A DNA stretch of 64,000 bases, from NCBI GenBank assembly GCA_029204225.1, contig CM055098.1, forward strand, positions 4,896,107 through 4,960,106, read 5' to 3'. The translations under genes were made by a program, and so were the position numbers. A model generated the notes under the pieces. It did not search any database and was not told the origin of the DNA. It worked only from the letters and a program-made list of their open reading frames with translations. Origin of the DNA: Diphasiastrum complanatum (lineage: Eukaryota > Streptophyta > Lycopodiopsida > Lycopodiales > Lycopodiaceae). This document shows, one piece after another, positions 52,149 through 63,835 of the stretch (the first letter of the stretch is position 1; every line of letters starts with the position of its first letter).

Positions 52149-52879
52149 AATTTTACTTTGGCATTATAGACTTGGTCATTTGAATCATGCTTCTGTACAG
52201 CACATGTCTAGACAATCTATTGTTCTTGATCTCGACTATCCATATATGAAAGTTGAATTATTTGTCTTTCAAGACTGTTTAGTCGGTAAGCAAGCTAGGA
52301 AACCATTTAGATCAAGCCATCAATATGTTGTTAGAGGATTGTTGGATATTGTACATACAGATATTTGTGGCCCGATGCAGAATCCTTTATTGAAGGATGC
52401 AAAGTACTTCATCACTTTTATTGATGAATTTTCCAGAAGGACAATGGTGTACTTCATCAAAAAGAAGTCGGAGGCTTTCAACCTCTTTAAAGTCTTCAAG
52501 GACCGTGCAGAGAAAGAAATTGGTAAAAGGATTAAAGCCCTGAGGTCCAACAATGGTGGAGAATATATCTCTACTGAATTCAAGAAGTACTGCCAAAGCC
52601 AAGGCATTGAACAATAGTTTATCACTCCCTATTCGCCTTAGTCAAATGACTTAGCCGAGAGGAAGAATCGTACCCTGGTCGAGTTAGCCAAATGCATGCT
52701 GGCACACGAAGTATTTCCAAAGAGCTTCTGGGCTGAAGTTGTTTCCACTGCAGCTTACATCTAGAACAAATGTTTGACTAGGGCCCTCTCAGGTAATAAC
52801 CTACGAGTATTCGAATGCATCGCCTTCACGTAGATCCCGAAGGTGACAAGGAAGAAATTTGACTTCCAAGGTCTCAAGA
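52117..52879 (+). pseudogene. pol: Copia integrase with a D-to-N catalytic change
   Basis: The zinc-binding part (LLWHYRLGHLNHASVQ, FQDCLVGKQ) has one cysteine of the pair visible as D/C changes. HTDICGPMQN keeps the first aspartate. LRSNNGGEYIS has N where the second catalytic aspartate should be. LAERKNRTLVE keeps the glutamate but lies after a stop at 52616. It is cut at 52879 by a solo LTR. Confidence 0.9.
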
Positions 52880-53358
52880 TGTAAAGACCCTATAGGAATG
52901 ACCCCTACGATGAGAATAGGAGAACACAATCGGAGAGACTATGGAGCCAAACCGCCCAACCAAACCTAGATCAAACCTGGATCTAGCTCCCAAGCCATGC
53001 CATGTGAAGCAAGAGGAGAAGAGAGAAACTGGTAACCTAAATCCAATATGTCGACGGGAGAATCCCTACCTCATTATATAGAGAGTAGAGTACTGTGCAT
53101 GAAACCATGCAACCCCCATGCAGGTCAACTATAAATAGGTCTCATCTCTTCATGCAGTCCTCCTGCCTATATCCGTCACACAGACATGCAATACTCCATA
53201 TGTCTCAATTAGAGTGTCTGGGTCCTCTCAAGGTTATTAGTCACAAACTAGCCTTAACATGGAAATAAATCATGGCGTGACCAACAATCTCGAATACCGG
53301 AGGGCCGGTCTACCATATTAGGACTATTCCAGGTCCTTAACCGAATACGACCATGACA
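52880..53358 (-). mobile_element. Solo LTR inserted in the Copia integrase-RT linker
   Basis: 479 bases with TG...CA ends (TGTAAAGACC...CCATGACA) flanked by the duplicated CAAGA at 52875-52879 and 53359-53363. It is absent from the related Copia copy at 10831-12505, where the sequence is continuous. Read on the minus strand it begins TGTCATGG and ends TCTTTACA, and its middle (GGGAGCTAGATCCAGG, GATCTAGGTTTGGTTGGG) matches the LTRs of the Gypsy element at 2938. It is therefore a relative of that family in reverse orientation. Confidence 0.93.
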
Positions 53359-53363
53359 CAAGA

Positions 53364-54300
53364 CCATCCTGATTGGATATACTTCCTCTGACAACACTTA
53401 CAAGTTGTACAACCCTGATACCCAACAAATTTTGTTTAGCAAGGATACAGTCTTTATCGAGGATCAGTTCATCGACTTCAAAGGCAAGGGTAATGTTCCA
53501 TGCGAATCTTTGACACATGCCACCAACACGACAATTTGAGCCTGTAGCTCAAGTGTGCCCATAGTCGATCAACTATTCGACAGCGTATCAGAAGAAGGCG
53601 TTGTTACTTAGTGACAACAAGCCCAAGGAGTGGATCATCATCTGATGCTACCTCCAAGAACATCGAGCCGAGTGCGCTTACAGCCCACAAGGTATATTAA
53701 TGAGTCTGTTTGTCTTTTAATTCAAGAACTGACTATTGTCGAAGAGGCACTTAGCCAACCAAACTCCAATCTCTAGAGAGAAGCGATGGACTAAGTGTAT
53801 TCCTCTCTGATCAAGAACCAGACATGGTCATTAGTCGAACCACCTCTTGGCAGCAATCTTATCGATTGCAAATGGGTCTTTAAGATCAAGTAGAATGCCA
53901 ATGGAGATATTGACCGGAGGAAGGCCCGCCGACTAGTGGCACAAGGATTTGCTCAGATCTCCAACATCAACTACAATGAGACTTTCAGTCCAGTAGTAAA
54001 ACATTCGTCGACCCGAGCTCTCCTATCGTATGTTGCTGCAGCAGACCTTGAAGTACATCAACTCGATGTACATACAGCTTATCTCAATGGAGTCATCGGA
54101 GAAGACATCTATATGCTACAGCCTGAAGGATACGTTCTCAAAGGTATGAAGGATCATGTCTGTAAACTTCATAAAGCACTTTATGGCTTGAAATAATCAG
54201 CAAGAGCTTGGTTTCAAAGGATCAACACATTCCTCATCCAACATGGTTTCCAACCAAGCACTACTGATTCTAATTTTTTATTAAAAGTCAGCTTCTCAGC
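53364..54300 (+). pseudogene. pol: Copia reverse transcriptase, YVDD box lost
   Basis: GYTSSDNTYKLYNPDTQQ (integrase tail), then REAMD, IKNQTWSLVEPPLGS, DCKWVFKIK, GFAQISNINYNETFSPV, HQLDVHTAYLNG (motif A) and HKALYGLK-stop-SARAWFQR. After QPSTTDSNFLL the sequence goes to unrelated text where the catalytic YVDD block should be, so polymerase activity is lost. Several stops are present. Confidence 0.88.
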
Positions 54301-54504
54301 AACAATACCGATCAGGTGAAGGATGACAAACAAATGTTGTCTTCCGAATTCGACATGACCTCTCTAGGCGAAGCTCACTAATGTCTAGGAATTCAAATCC
54401 ATGGAGACAGAGTGAGATGGCGGATTAATATCACTTAGTAAAGAAATCTTCACAATACCCTTATCTGATATAATCTGATCGATTGCAAATTAGCTCACTC
54501 ACTG

Positions 54505-55390
54505 ATGAATCCAGGTCTACGATTGTCGAAGGCTCAATGTCCTCAGACTAAGCAAAAAGAGGAGCAAATGAGAGAATATCCATATCAACCGATACTTGGA
54601 TCTCTCATGTATGCAATGGTCTACACAAGACCTGATATAGCTTTTGCAGTCAAATCACTAATCCAATTCAAACGTTGCGACAAGAAGATATTTCATAAGT
54701 ACGTTATACTTTTATAAGTACTTCATACCAGTCAAATTTAGTAGTCTTTTTGTTACAACCACGATCTTCCTAACAATACTTTGTAGGACGATTCTCCCGT
54801 GGTCGTTAATATTATAAAATCATCCCTAGCATTGCCCATTGGAAGGCTCTTATAAGAGTCATGAGATATATTTGAACTACAACGGACCAATGCATCTGCT
54901 ATGGGAAAGTCGACAACGACAATCTCCATCGGCTCAATGGATATTTAGAGGCAAGCTGGAGAGGAGATGTAGATATTCGTAAATCCACATCTGGATTTAC
55001 ATTCTTCTTCAACGGCGGTCCTATTTCTTGATACAGTCGTAAGAAAACCTCTATTGCTCTTTCCTCCATAGAAGCAGAGTACATTGTTGTTTCCCAAGCT
55101 ATTAAAGAAGCAATTTGGTTGAGAAATTTATTGTCAGATATTAGTTTGTATCAGTACACTCCGAAAATTGTATTTTGTGATAATCAGAGTGCCATTGCCT
55201 TATCGGCCAACCCTATATTTCACTCTAGGAGTAAGCACGTTGAGATTTGTATCACTATGTCAGGGGTAAGATTCTCAACAGAGAGGCAAGCTTAACGTAT
55301 TGTCGGACGCAAGACATGATTGCAGATGTATTTACCAAGGCATTGAGCATTAATGCACACAACAAATTTTGTGCATGGCTAGTTTGAAGA
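54505..55390 (+). pseudogene. pol: Copia connection and RNase H domain, decayed
   Basis: YQPILGSLMYAMVYTRPDIA gives the connection block. In other frames: SSIEAEYIVVSQAIKEAIW, FCDNQSAIALSANPIFHSR, SKHVEI and MIADVFTKALSINAHNKFC, the RNase H domain and the pol end. It lies just upstream of the polypurine tract at 55414. Confidence 0.85.
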
Positions 55391-55413
55391 TCAATGCATT
55401 CACGAATCCAGAT

Positions 55414-55428
55414 TGGGAGGGGGGGGGA
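55414..55428 (+). promoter_or_regulatory. Polypurine tract of the Copia element
   Basis: GGGAGGGGGGGGGA ends directly at the 3' LTR start. Confidence 0.9.
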
Positions 55429-56353
55429 TGTTGGATTTATTCTTCTACTTAATCTAGTTCCATTCACATTGTTGCAGTTTTACATGCATTGTCGCACTGT
55501 CTGCAGAAATATATTATTATCGGAGATAGGCTTGAAAGACTTATCAACTTGTCCGACTTGTCAAGAGGACCAACTTGTCGACTCACTTGACTAGTCGACT
55601 TGTCTGACTTATCGTGAGGTCCGACTTGTCGACTCACCCCCGACTATCGTCGAAGGCCATATTCAACAACTTTATCGACCATCGGTAGTGACATGCTCGA
55701 CTCCTAAAAGTCGAAACCTTCTCACGTTCACTTCATGTACTATGCAACTACTTGACAATGACAACAACTGTCACGATCTACTCTAGACGGCACAACGGCT
55801 CCACACCGTCTTCTTGTACGCTCATCTGCACAAATGTAAATTGTATATAGATGACAATTGTAATCTAATCAACACATCAAGAGAGTGAATTAGAGACAGA
55901 CACTGTAGATGATTTCACTAATCGATTCTTTCTTTCAGACTGACTGTCGATATAAGCTCATGGTTGTTACAAAGCGGAGCTAGCTAGCTTTCTGAGCACG
56001 CAGTTTTGCTCGCTATTGTCTTGTGCTCAAAGCATCAATCTGACTTGTATTTCTATGCATTAATCTGAATCAATCATTGTCTTTATCACGTTCAGAGGTC
56101 TTGTCAGAATTGTATGATTAAGCTATTCCATTTATTTTCTGACTTTCTTATTGCTTTGTATGATTGTCTACTCTTCCGCTTCCGCAAACAACCACGCAAT
56201 TAAGCTCTACTCTACCCTTGTGTTCGTCTGCTATTGTTGCAGTGTACGCATCGAGGGAAATCAGACGACCACTGCCTTCGTGCAGTTGCAGGATCATTTC
56301 AATCTGACTGCTCGACCTGTCCGTCGATCTGCGGTCAAATCTTTTCCCCGAGA
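55429..56353 (+). repeat. 3' LTR of the Copia element
   Basis: It starts TGTTGGATTTATTC and ends CCCCGAGA, aligned with the 5' LTR with scattered changes and short gaps. The GTCGAC-rich block recurs at about 55545-55640. ATAGT follows. Confidence 0.93.
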
Positions 56354-56460
56354 ATAGTAAACTTAGTAAAGATTTCATGTATATAGTATGTTTTTAAGCA
56401 ACGGTTATGATGTTCTTAAGGGAGATCAAGAGGTTGATCTTATTTGCTTCATCAACATGA
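56354..56460 (+). pseudogene. pol: Older Copia integrase remnant, right half
   Basis: After the ATAGT duplicate the reading AGT AAA CTT AGT AAA GAT continues the GYS motif of the left half as in Copia (GYSxxSKxY). It decays within about 60 bases. This shows that the 49801 element inserted into that reading frame. Confidence 0.7.
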
Positions 56461-58238
56461 GTGTGATTTTTAAGTGAGCTTGATTGAGCAACTTTTTCAA
56501 AAATCTAAGCGAGCTTGTGAGGTGTGGAATTTTTTTTACCAAATCTTTTATTGTAACGATGCATTAAAATACACAACAAAGTGATTCCTTTTGACATTTT
56601 TTTATGCTATAATGATTGCTTCATTATTTTATCTTCATTTTGAATTTGTTTCAATGACTATTTTTTAACTCCAAGTATGTCATCTAATAAAAAATGTGCA
56701 ATTTTGGCTTTGATTTTGTCAAATATATGGGAATACGTCACAGAATAAAAACAAAGACTCCTTAATCCATATTGTTAACAAAAATAATCATATCAAATAA
56801 TAATGTCCCAATGTCATGGAATTATATGATATAACTTGACACAAATATCTTTTTACTCAACGCTTAATTCAACTACATGAAAAGCTATGTTTACGAGAAA
56901 TCTTGTGCATTAAATCCTTTTTCTGCTTGCATGCAAGGTAAAATTTTCAGTCCTTGTCACCACTGAAAGTATTCACATGTACAAGAGCTCACTTCATAGG
57001 CTTCAGCTCGTTGGATTGAATTTTTTGTTTCTAATTTGAAAATCTCATGCTCAAACCATGCAATTATAGTTATTGGTATAATTCTGGCAGGTAGACTCTA
57101 AGCTAGATCTATTTTCTTTAGGCCAAATTTTTTATATCCATGTATGTACACGGGTCCTTCTATGGCCGATATCAAGAACATCATCTCTCTCATTAGTTGG
57201 AAGTCTGTTTTTTGAAACATCAAGTTCTTGAGCATGAGAAAGAACAATTCTAGCTCTTTGTAACATCTCTTGCTCCTCAACTTGTGAGCTAGTTCTATTT
57301 TGTACTAGCCATATCAAAGGTATTTTAGGACTCCCACACACAATTGATGTGCATGGTGTCCACGTCTAGTCCACACTATCATTACGAAACCACATGAACT
57401 ACTTTTTATTTCCACCTATCCATTGGCGCATTCCAAAAAAAAAAAAAAAAAAGAGAGGCAAGAACTCCCTATGAGCTATTCTTGATCTGTTTGTTACAAT
57501 TGCCCAATCCAGATCCAAGGCATCCCGTACAAGTCACCTTACTGCCTAGCTTGGTTCGATGAATTGCCCATATGGTATCATGACTATTGGTTTTCTTGAA
57601 AACACTAGATATTGCTCTATCAATATGGTCTATGTGTGTTTCATTAGATATTTTGTTTCACAAAATAATCCCAAGCACCATAAAAAGATAGAAACTCCTC
57701 AAATTTTACAAAAGAACCATCATACTAGATAAGAATTGAGTAGAGTAGATCCCATGAAACCAAAAGTGGTCTATGTGGATTTAAATAATATATATCGGTT
57801 TTCTAGACAAAAAAAAATTATTGTTGAATTGCATGTGTGACCATGCAAAAACACTCCTGCATAGTGCTTCATCCGGTTGTTGGATATAGTGAGTTGTTGA
57901 AATTTGTGTCTAAGTCATGAACAGGTCTTCTATCTTATTATGTTTTACTTTTGCATCATTGTTCTTTGTTATATTAGACGAATGATGTAAGAACTATTTC
58001 CATGTAAGAACTATATACACCATTCTTTTATAATTAAAAAACATGATACATAGTGACAAAACAATTTTTGTTTGGCAATGCTATAAGCACCAATAAAATG
58101 TCACTTTTGACTTCTTTGTTATAGCTTACTCTTTTTAAAAATTTAACTTGGTTGAAACACATCCAATCATGCACTAGAAAGATAAAACACCAACCACTTA
58201 ACAACTTGAGATAGAAAAATATTTTTTGCCCCCTCTCC

Positions 58239-58274
<36 letters not shown>

Positions 58275-58920
58275 ACGATTTAATGGGCCACTAGAATTAA
58301 TAAGATTATTATCTTTAGTGAAGCAATTGTGAGATAAAAAAAAGGGGTCATATTTAATTGAGAATCAAGATAGTAAAATATCTACATCACAACTTTATGT
58401 CAATTAGTACTAATCAATGGCACTATTTTACAGTTCTTAGGACAAAGGAGTGGATCACGATAAGGGTAATAGCATCAATATACGACATATACTATTACAG
58501 CTTTCAACTACACATCTCAATATTTCTTTTAGTGTTATAAGCCAAAATATGATATGATCCAGGAAAATTCATTGGCTAGCTAAAGTTAGAATGTTGAGGT
58601 ATTTGAATTGGACTCATTAATTTGGGTTCAGATACTTCAAATTTGATATGATGTATTGCTAGCTAGAATTGTGGATGTCGATTCCACAAGCAATGTTGAT
58701 GATAAGTAATCAACAACATCTTTTATTTTTCCTCTTGGAGGAAGTGTTGATTCAGGGATGAGTGCTCTAGGATGAATATGGGATGAGTCTACACATAAGA
58801 AATGTGCGTTGGCAATAATATAATGTTTAATACCCACCTCCTTCATTTAAGCATGTCATTACAACAATATTTTAATGCATTCCAGAACGCTACCAGAGTT
58901 TGAAAAAGGAACTACTATAA
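56461..58920. other. AT-rich spacer, no gene recognised
   Basis: Frames at 57341..57098 on the minus strand (with QEMLQRARIVLSHAQELDVS) are not recognised. It contains a poly-A run of about 24 bases at 57427 and a CA microsatellite at 58243-58273. There is no exon or transposon domain I can support. Confidence 0.45.
58243..58273. repeat. (CA)n microsatellite
   Basis: About 30 bases of CA repeat. Confidence 0.95.
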
Positions 58921-58936
58921 GGAGATCATGATGAAT

Positions 58937-59420
58937 GTTACGTCCACGTCCTGCATATAGGATTCGACTTAATCCTAGACCTGGATACATGGTACTCCAG
59001 TACTTGAGATTATTAGTTATGCCACATCATTCCGAACGAGGTCAGTAATGTAATTAGTAACCTTGTGAGGCCCAAACACACTAATTGGAGTTAGCACATG
59101 GATTCAGGACTGTAATGCATGTGCAGAGTATCAATAGCAATGAAAAGTGCTTTTGTGGAGCGTAGGCCTTGCCTAGGCAAATGCACAGAGGGTTCTTGAG
59201 CCTATATAGCTTGTGGAAACTCGTCCTTCTCCATCATTCTTTTGGTGATACATTATTAGGGCCTCTCACTCTACTCTTGCTTCCTATTCCTTGGCTCGGG
59301 GGTGAAGCTACTGGAGATTGATCGGTTGTTTCTACTTGGTTGGGTGGTTTTGTTGCACGATGCCTCATCTCGTGGATGTGCTATGTGTTTCCTGGGGACT
59401 GTGTTTATATCATTTACTTA
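58937..59420 (+). repeat. Possible solo LTR (uncertain)
   Basis: TGTTACGTCCACGTCCTGCA resembles Gypsy LTR starts such as TGTTACGAGC at 44580. A TATA-like CTATATAGC at about 59202 and a CTCT-rich stretch follow. Neither the 3' end nor a target duplication could be placed. Confidence 0.3.
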
Positions 59421-60720
59421 AATTATTCATTGAACATAGAAATATGAACAGGTTATGATCATAACAGTTACTTGTAGGTTATGATTTTTTCTATAGAAAA
59501 GATTAATTATTAACTCATTGATGGTTTAGAAGAGGATCTGAATGTGGCGTTATAATAGTGGCCTACACCTAGACATTTTGAAATTTCTGAATGGTAAGCA
59601 ATAAGCTTGAGTAGTTAGGTTACACCTGGTTAAAGTTAATAAGTTAAATGAGCATTGTGAAGAGAATTCACCAAGAACTATTTGTTTAGGCATATTTTGT
59701 TAGGAAGACACATTTTCTATGAGTCATTGTGATTCATAATTAAAGATTATGTGCATAGAATATGTGGATTCTTGGATGTTGTATATTTTTCAGTTGAGAA
59801 ATTGACTTAGTTCATTGATGCTTGTATTCCATAGAGCTCAATCGGATAACAAATCTTAATGATTCCAAGAATGACAACTAATCTCAAAGGGAATTCAATA
59901 GAACTTTGAGATATCTAAATTTGATTATGGATAGTAATTTGAAGCTTTTTGTAGTTGAAGATAGTTACTAGTATAATTTTGGTATGCCTTTTGTCAATGA
60001 TTATTTGATTGATCATAAAGTTTGGATAACCCATATTTTTTGTTAAGAATTTCGTTCATGAAATGTTTTCAAAATCTAGTAATTTTTTCTAGGGAAAGAA
60101 ATTTTAGAATGATTCTTATATTTTCTGAGTAGTGTGTTGAGCATACACTCTAGTATTCTTTAATGGTTTTGGAATCTAGTGAATTGTGATTGACAAATCA
60201 TAAGATTCTAAACATTTACAATTGACAAATCATACGTAGATACTTAATAATTATTAGAGGATTATATGGAAATCTGACGATTCTTAAAATGATGAGTAAT
60301 TCTCGATCTTTTGAATGAGAATTTAGATCAGTAATTTAAGAAAAATATCTTTACTCTATTGTTTTATTGAAAACTTTTATATATGGAGAGTTGCTTACTT
60401 TGGTGGATAGTATTCTTCTATGGGGAGACATACAAATCTATTGATATTGGATGATTGCTACTTTCTTGCATGAGATGCTAGAAATAGGGGCATTTAACTC
60501 AAGAGAGTATCTAGGGTACTCATCATTGAGTTAAAATCATTTGGATCTTGATGGATTTCCTAGAGACTCTAGTAGATTGAATTGTAATGACTTAGATTTT
60601 GAATATTCTAAGGATAATTGTTCTAGAAAACATTCATGAACTATTTATGTAAATTTATGGATAGTTGGTGGCGCTTTGCAAGATATCAGCATACCTTGTA
60701 AATAGATATTGTTCACCGAC
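59421..60720. other. AT-rich DNA, no gene recognised
   Basis: Only short frames are present and none has a known motif. It may be decayed retrotransposon sequence upstream of the frame at 60721. Confidence 0.4.
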
Positions 60721-61239
60721 ATGGAAGTGAGTGGATCCCTTCTACATGCCACTCAAATGCATAAATTCATGGCCGGTAGAAAAGCCACGAGTGGAGTTGG
60801 TAAACTGGCTAGTCATTCCGGGAATTTCAGAGAGAACCTCCTGGATGATCTGAGGCTATAGTTACTCGACTTCGGGCACAAGTACAAAACAAAGAGTGCC
60901 GATCTTTGCGTGCAAGAAAGTGCCGAATATTGCAGATCTATGGCCTTTATGATGCAGCAAGATTGTTTATGGAATCGAGGCTTGGATCCCATTAAGATCA
61001 ACCTGAATATAGTCCTCCAGTCGGAAGAAGACCATGAAATGATGGCCAGGCTATACTACAAAGCGGCCTTCATGTCGTCGTGTTATATGACCATGGTGGA
61101 GGACTGGCAAGAAATGGGCTTTGTGGAGAAGATAAGAGAATACCTGGGGCCTCTCAATTTCGAAAGTAAGCTCTGCTTTCAAGTTTTTGAAGCCTTGGGA
61201 AGAAAGTTGAGCGAGAGAAAGCAAACGGCACGACGATGA
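60721..61239 (+). pseudogene. Unrecognised 172-codon frame with one TAG, upstream of a polypurine tract
   Basis: From ATG 60721 the frame runs to TGA 61239 with one internal TAG at 60859-60861. It reads MEVSGSLLHATQMHKFMAGR, then LLDFGHKYKTKSADLCVQES, AEYCRSMAFMMQQDCLWNRG and EDHEMMARLYYKAAFMSSCY, and ends KLSERKQTARR. It looks like an all-helical globular protein with a basic tail. The codon pattern is regular and GC is higher than in the flanks. A polypurine tract and LTR follow 200 bases later, so it may be the extra 3' ORF or gag-like ORF of a retrotransposon. No family was recognised. Confidence 0.45.
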
Positions 61240-61441
61240 GGCGAACAAGACTCGCAAGAAGTTCTCAGGAAGGCTGGAATGTAGCGGCCAATTGAGAGAC
61301 TTCCAATTTTGAAAAATGAATAAATAAATAAGTTTTGCGGATAATAAGCACCTGGTTTTACGGAAGCGAACGAAGATCCATGTTTTTCCAAGTGCCAAGC
61401 GAAAAGACATCATCGGTGTTGCAGTGGGTCCTGCAACAGAT

Positions 61442-61454
61442 TAGGGGTGGATAA
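61442..61454 (+). promoter_or_regulatory. Polypurine tract
   Basis: TAGGGGTGGATAA directly precedes the LTR start TGTTAGCAG, the expected position. Confidence 0.65.
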
Positions 61455-62406
61455 TGTTAGCAGATTTCAGAGAATCCCCAGATGCCGAGCCAAGCCGAAG
61501 ACACAGAATACCTCTCACCCATGACCGAGGAGGTCTCAGAAGGAGGAGAGCAGAAGAAGCTGAGAGCCGAGCATGAGAGCCGAGAAATTACTAGCTAGAA
61601 TGATAGTGAAATATCTATGTGAGCCTACATGGTGTATCCCAGAGAAGGAACGACCATGTAGGACCTAGTCATATTTCCTAGGCTTTGTAAATAAATGTAG
61701 AACCCCCTTAGGTTAGTTAGAGTGAGCCACCTTTTGATGGTGACCTTTAGTGGAAGGGCAAATTCCACATGTAATTTCTAATTTAGTGGAATTGCCACTT
61801 GGGCTCCACATGGGCAGCCTTCTTGCTTAGTTAAGGGCTCCCCTCTCTTGTGAGGGAGCTTTTGAATGTATTGTCAAGCTCTCTTTAGCAAATAAAGAAG
61901 ATCCTCCATGAGTTCTTGATAATTGCTAAGCTCCTTGTTCATGGCAATGTTCTTGAGTGAAGTTTCTATGAGCATGCTTGATTTCCTTGCATGTGGATTA
62001 ACTAGTTTCTTGTTTTCTTGTTTCTTGCTTAGTTGTGGATTAGGATTCATTTCTTGTTTGTGGAATCAGGTAGGAATCAGCACTCAAGTAAACTAAATAG
62101 GCTGGAATAGTGGTGTAGATCTTGCATACTTTCTTACATTCCAGTTCTTGATTGTTCTTGAGCAATCCAAACATCAAGAAATGAGTGTTTCTTGATTCTT
62201 AGACTGTTAAAATGCTGTTAGAAATCTAGCTACTTGTTTCTTGTTCCTTGGTTCAGTAGTTAATCTTGTTCTTGATCGCTTTCTGATTTAGTAGATAGTG
62301 GTAGGATTGCTCACTGTTTCAAAACGTTGATCTTCTTGAGCTATGTATGGTTACATGGTTGGTTAATGCATGTAGCTGAGTATCGGATCCGTGACTCCCA
62401 CTAACA
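61455..62406 (+). repeat. Long LTR, probably the 3' LTR of a 5'-truncated element
   Basis: It starts TGTTAG and ends CTAACA (perfect 6-base terminal inverted repeat), 952 bases. It contains AATAAA signals (about 61690 and 61890), consistent with the R region. The flanks (GATAA left, TGTTG right) do not match, which argues against a solo LTR and for a 3' LTR. No second copy is in the window. Confidence 0.6.
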
Positions 62407-63795
62407 TGTTGGGAAATACATGTTGCAACCTGAGTAACACTTCTGTTTTGTAACTGTTCTAATAAGAAGAAGATCCGTAAGAACTGTAACTACAGAAGAA
62501 CAAAGAAAGAACGATAAGTAAAAGAAACACAAAGAACCGTGTTCATAGATTCAGAGAATCTGTGAGCACCAGGATAGTCTCATGAAGCAAAATTGTGAGG
62601 AGTAGTGTTGAAATTTAACAATTCTAGCTTGAGTAGTTGAATGAGGTCTCGAGGCATCATTTCATATGAGTACAAATGGCTATTTTCCATTGGAAAGAAC
62701 ATAGGGTCAAAAATAACAAATTTTGCATAGTAAAGAGATCTGTCCCACATAAAGGTCAAAGTTAAGTGATGACTGGTCACATTAGATTATTGATGTTAGA
62801 TTTAGGTCTAAAATGTTTGGTGAAAAATCCTAAACCTAAGATCCAAGGTAGCTATGCATAAAGAATTATGTAAATTTTGATGAAATTTGATGTAGAAATG
62901 AAGAATTTGAGTTTTCCACTCCATTGTTTGCTTGTGGTGAGTTGTGCTTCATAGTATTGTTAATCTTTAATGTGTGGTAGCTTGTTTTGAAGCTTAATTA
63001 GCTGTTTACATGTCTTGAAAGGTTGCTGCACCTTCAAACCTGAGTTTTAATCAAAAACTATGTGCCAATGTGGAGCAATTTCCAAGATAAGCTAGAATTG
63101 TGATCTAGACTTCATTTTAAGTACTATATTCATTCAATTTGATGCTTTGTGCAAACTGCATTACTTTATGATTGATTAGGATCCTTTTTCACTCATTTTA
63201 TCAAGTTAGCTTCTGGAAATCCTAATATCAATTTGAATTGGAGTAGATATATGATGAATCAAACCCACCCATGTACATACTTGATGAATTCGAAGTGAGT
63301 AGTTCAAGCACTTTGATTTTCAAGCTTCCGATTGACATTGTCTTGTGACGTCTTTTATGTACTGGATTAAGACATAGTTTATTGTGAATCTAGTGATTGA
63401 TTGAATGTATAAACACTTAATTTTTTGGCTACAAAGTTCGAGTAAGATTTGAGTTGATTTTATTAAGTAGACCAAGCAGTTATTGAGCTCTTATCTATAG
63501 AGCTAGAAAACAAGCTAGTCTTGGAAAATCGAGTTCTATTGGATCATGTACAATCTCAACCACTTAGATCCTTGTGGTAAATGTTTATTGGCATCCATTT
63601 TTTCAACAAAAACTTATGATGTGTATGTATCATTGAAATGAAAAATTGAAAAAGACTTCAATTTCTTTATACAAAATCTTGTTGTATTTTCCAAGTAGAA
63701 AATTAGAGCTCCAACTCTCATATGTTTTGTTATTCAAATTCAGTTTTTGAATAGTGGGCCATTACTATGTTGCCTTTCAATTGACCTTTGGCTAC
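62407..63795. other. AT-rich spacer, no gene recognised
   Basis: No frame with a recognisable motif on either strand. Confidence 0.45.
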
Positions 63796-63835
63796 TTTTG
63801 ATTTTTGCCTTTGGAAGGCAAAAATCAAAATTAGC
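63791..63835. repeat. Near-perfect long hairpin
   Basis: Arms TTTTGATTTTTGCCTT (63796-63811) and AAGGCAAAAATCAAAA (63815-63830) are exact reverse complements with a 3-base loop. With one mismatch the stem extends to GCTA/TAGC, giving 21-base arms. It could be a MITE core or a replication-slippage palindrome. Confidence 0.85.

Larger units (their letters stand above)
49801..56353 (+). mobile_element. Complete Copia element, inactive, nested in an older Copia
   Basis: LTRs at 49801-50717 and 55429-56353 (917 and 925 bases), a tRNA-iMet primer site, gag, protease, integrase, RT, RNase H in Copia order, and a G-rich polypurine tract. The target duplication ATAGT is at 49796-49800 and 56354-56358. 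All coding parts have stops or frameshifts, the protease and integrase have active-site changes, and the RT YVDD box is deleted. A solo LTR has inserted at 52880. Confidence 0.94.
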
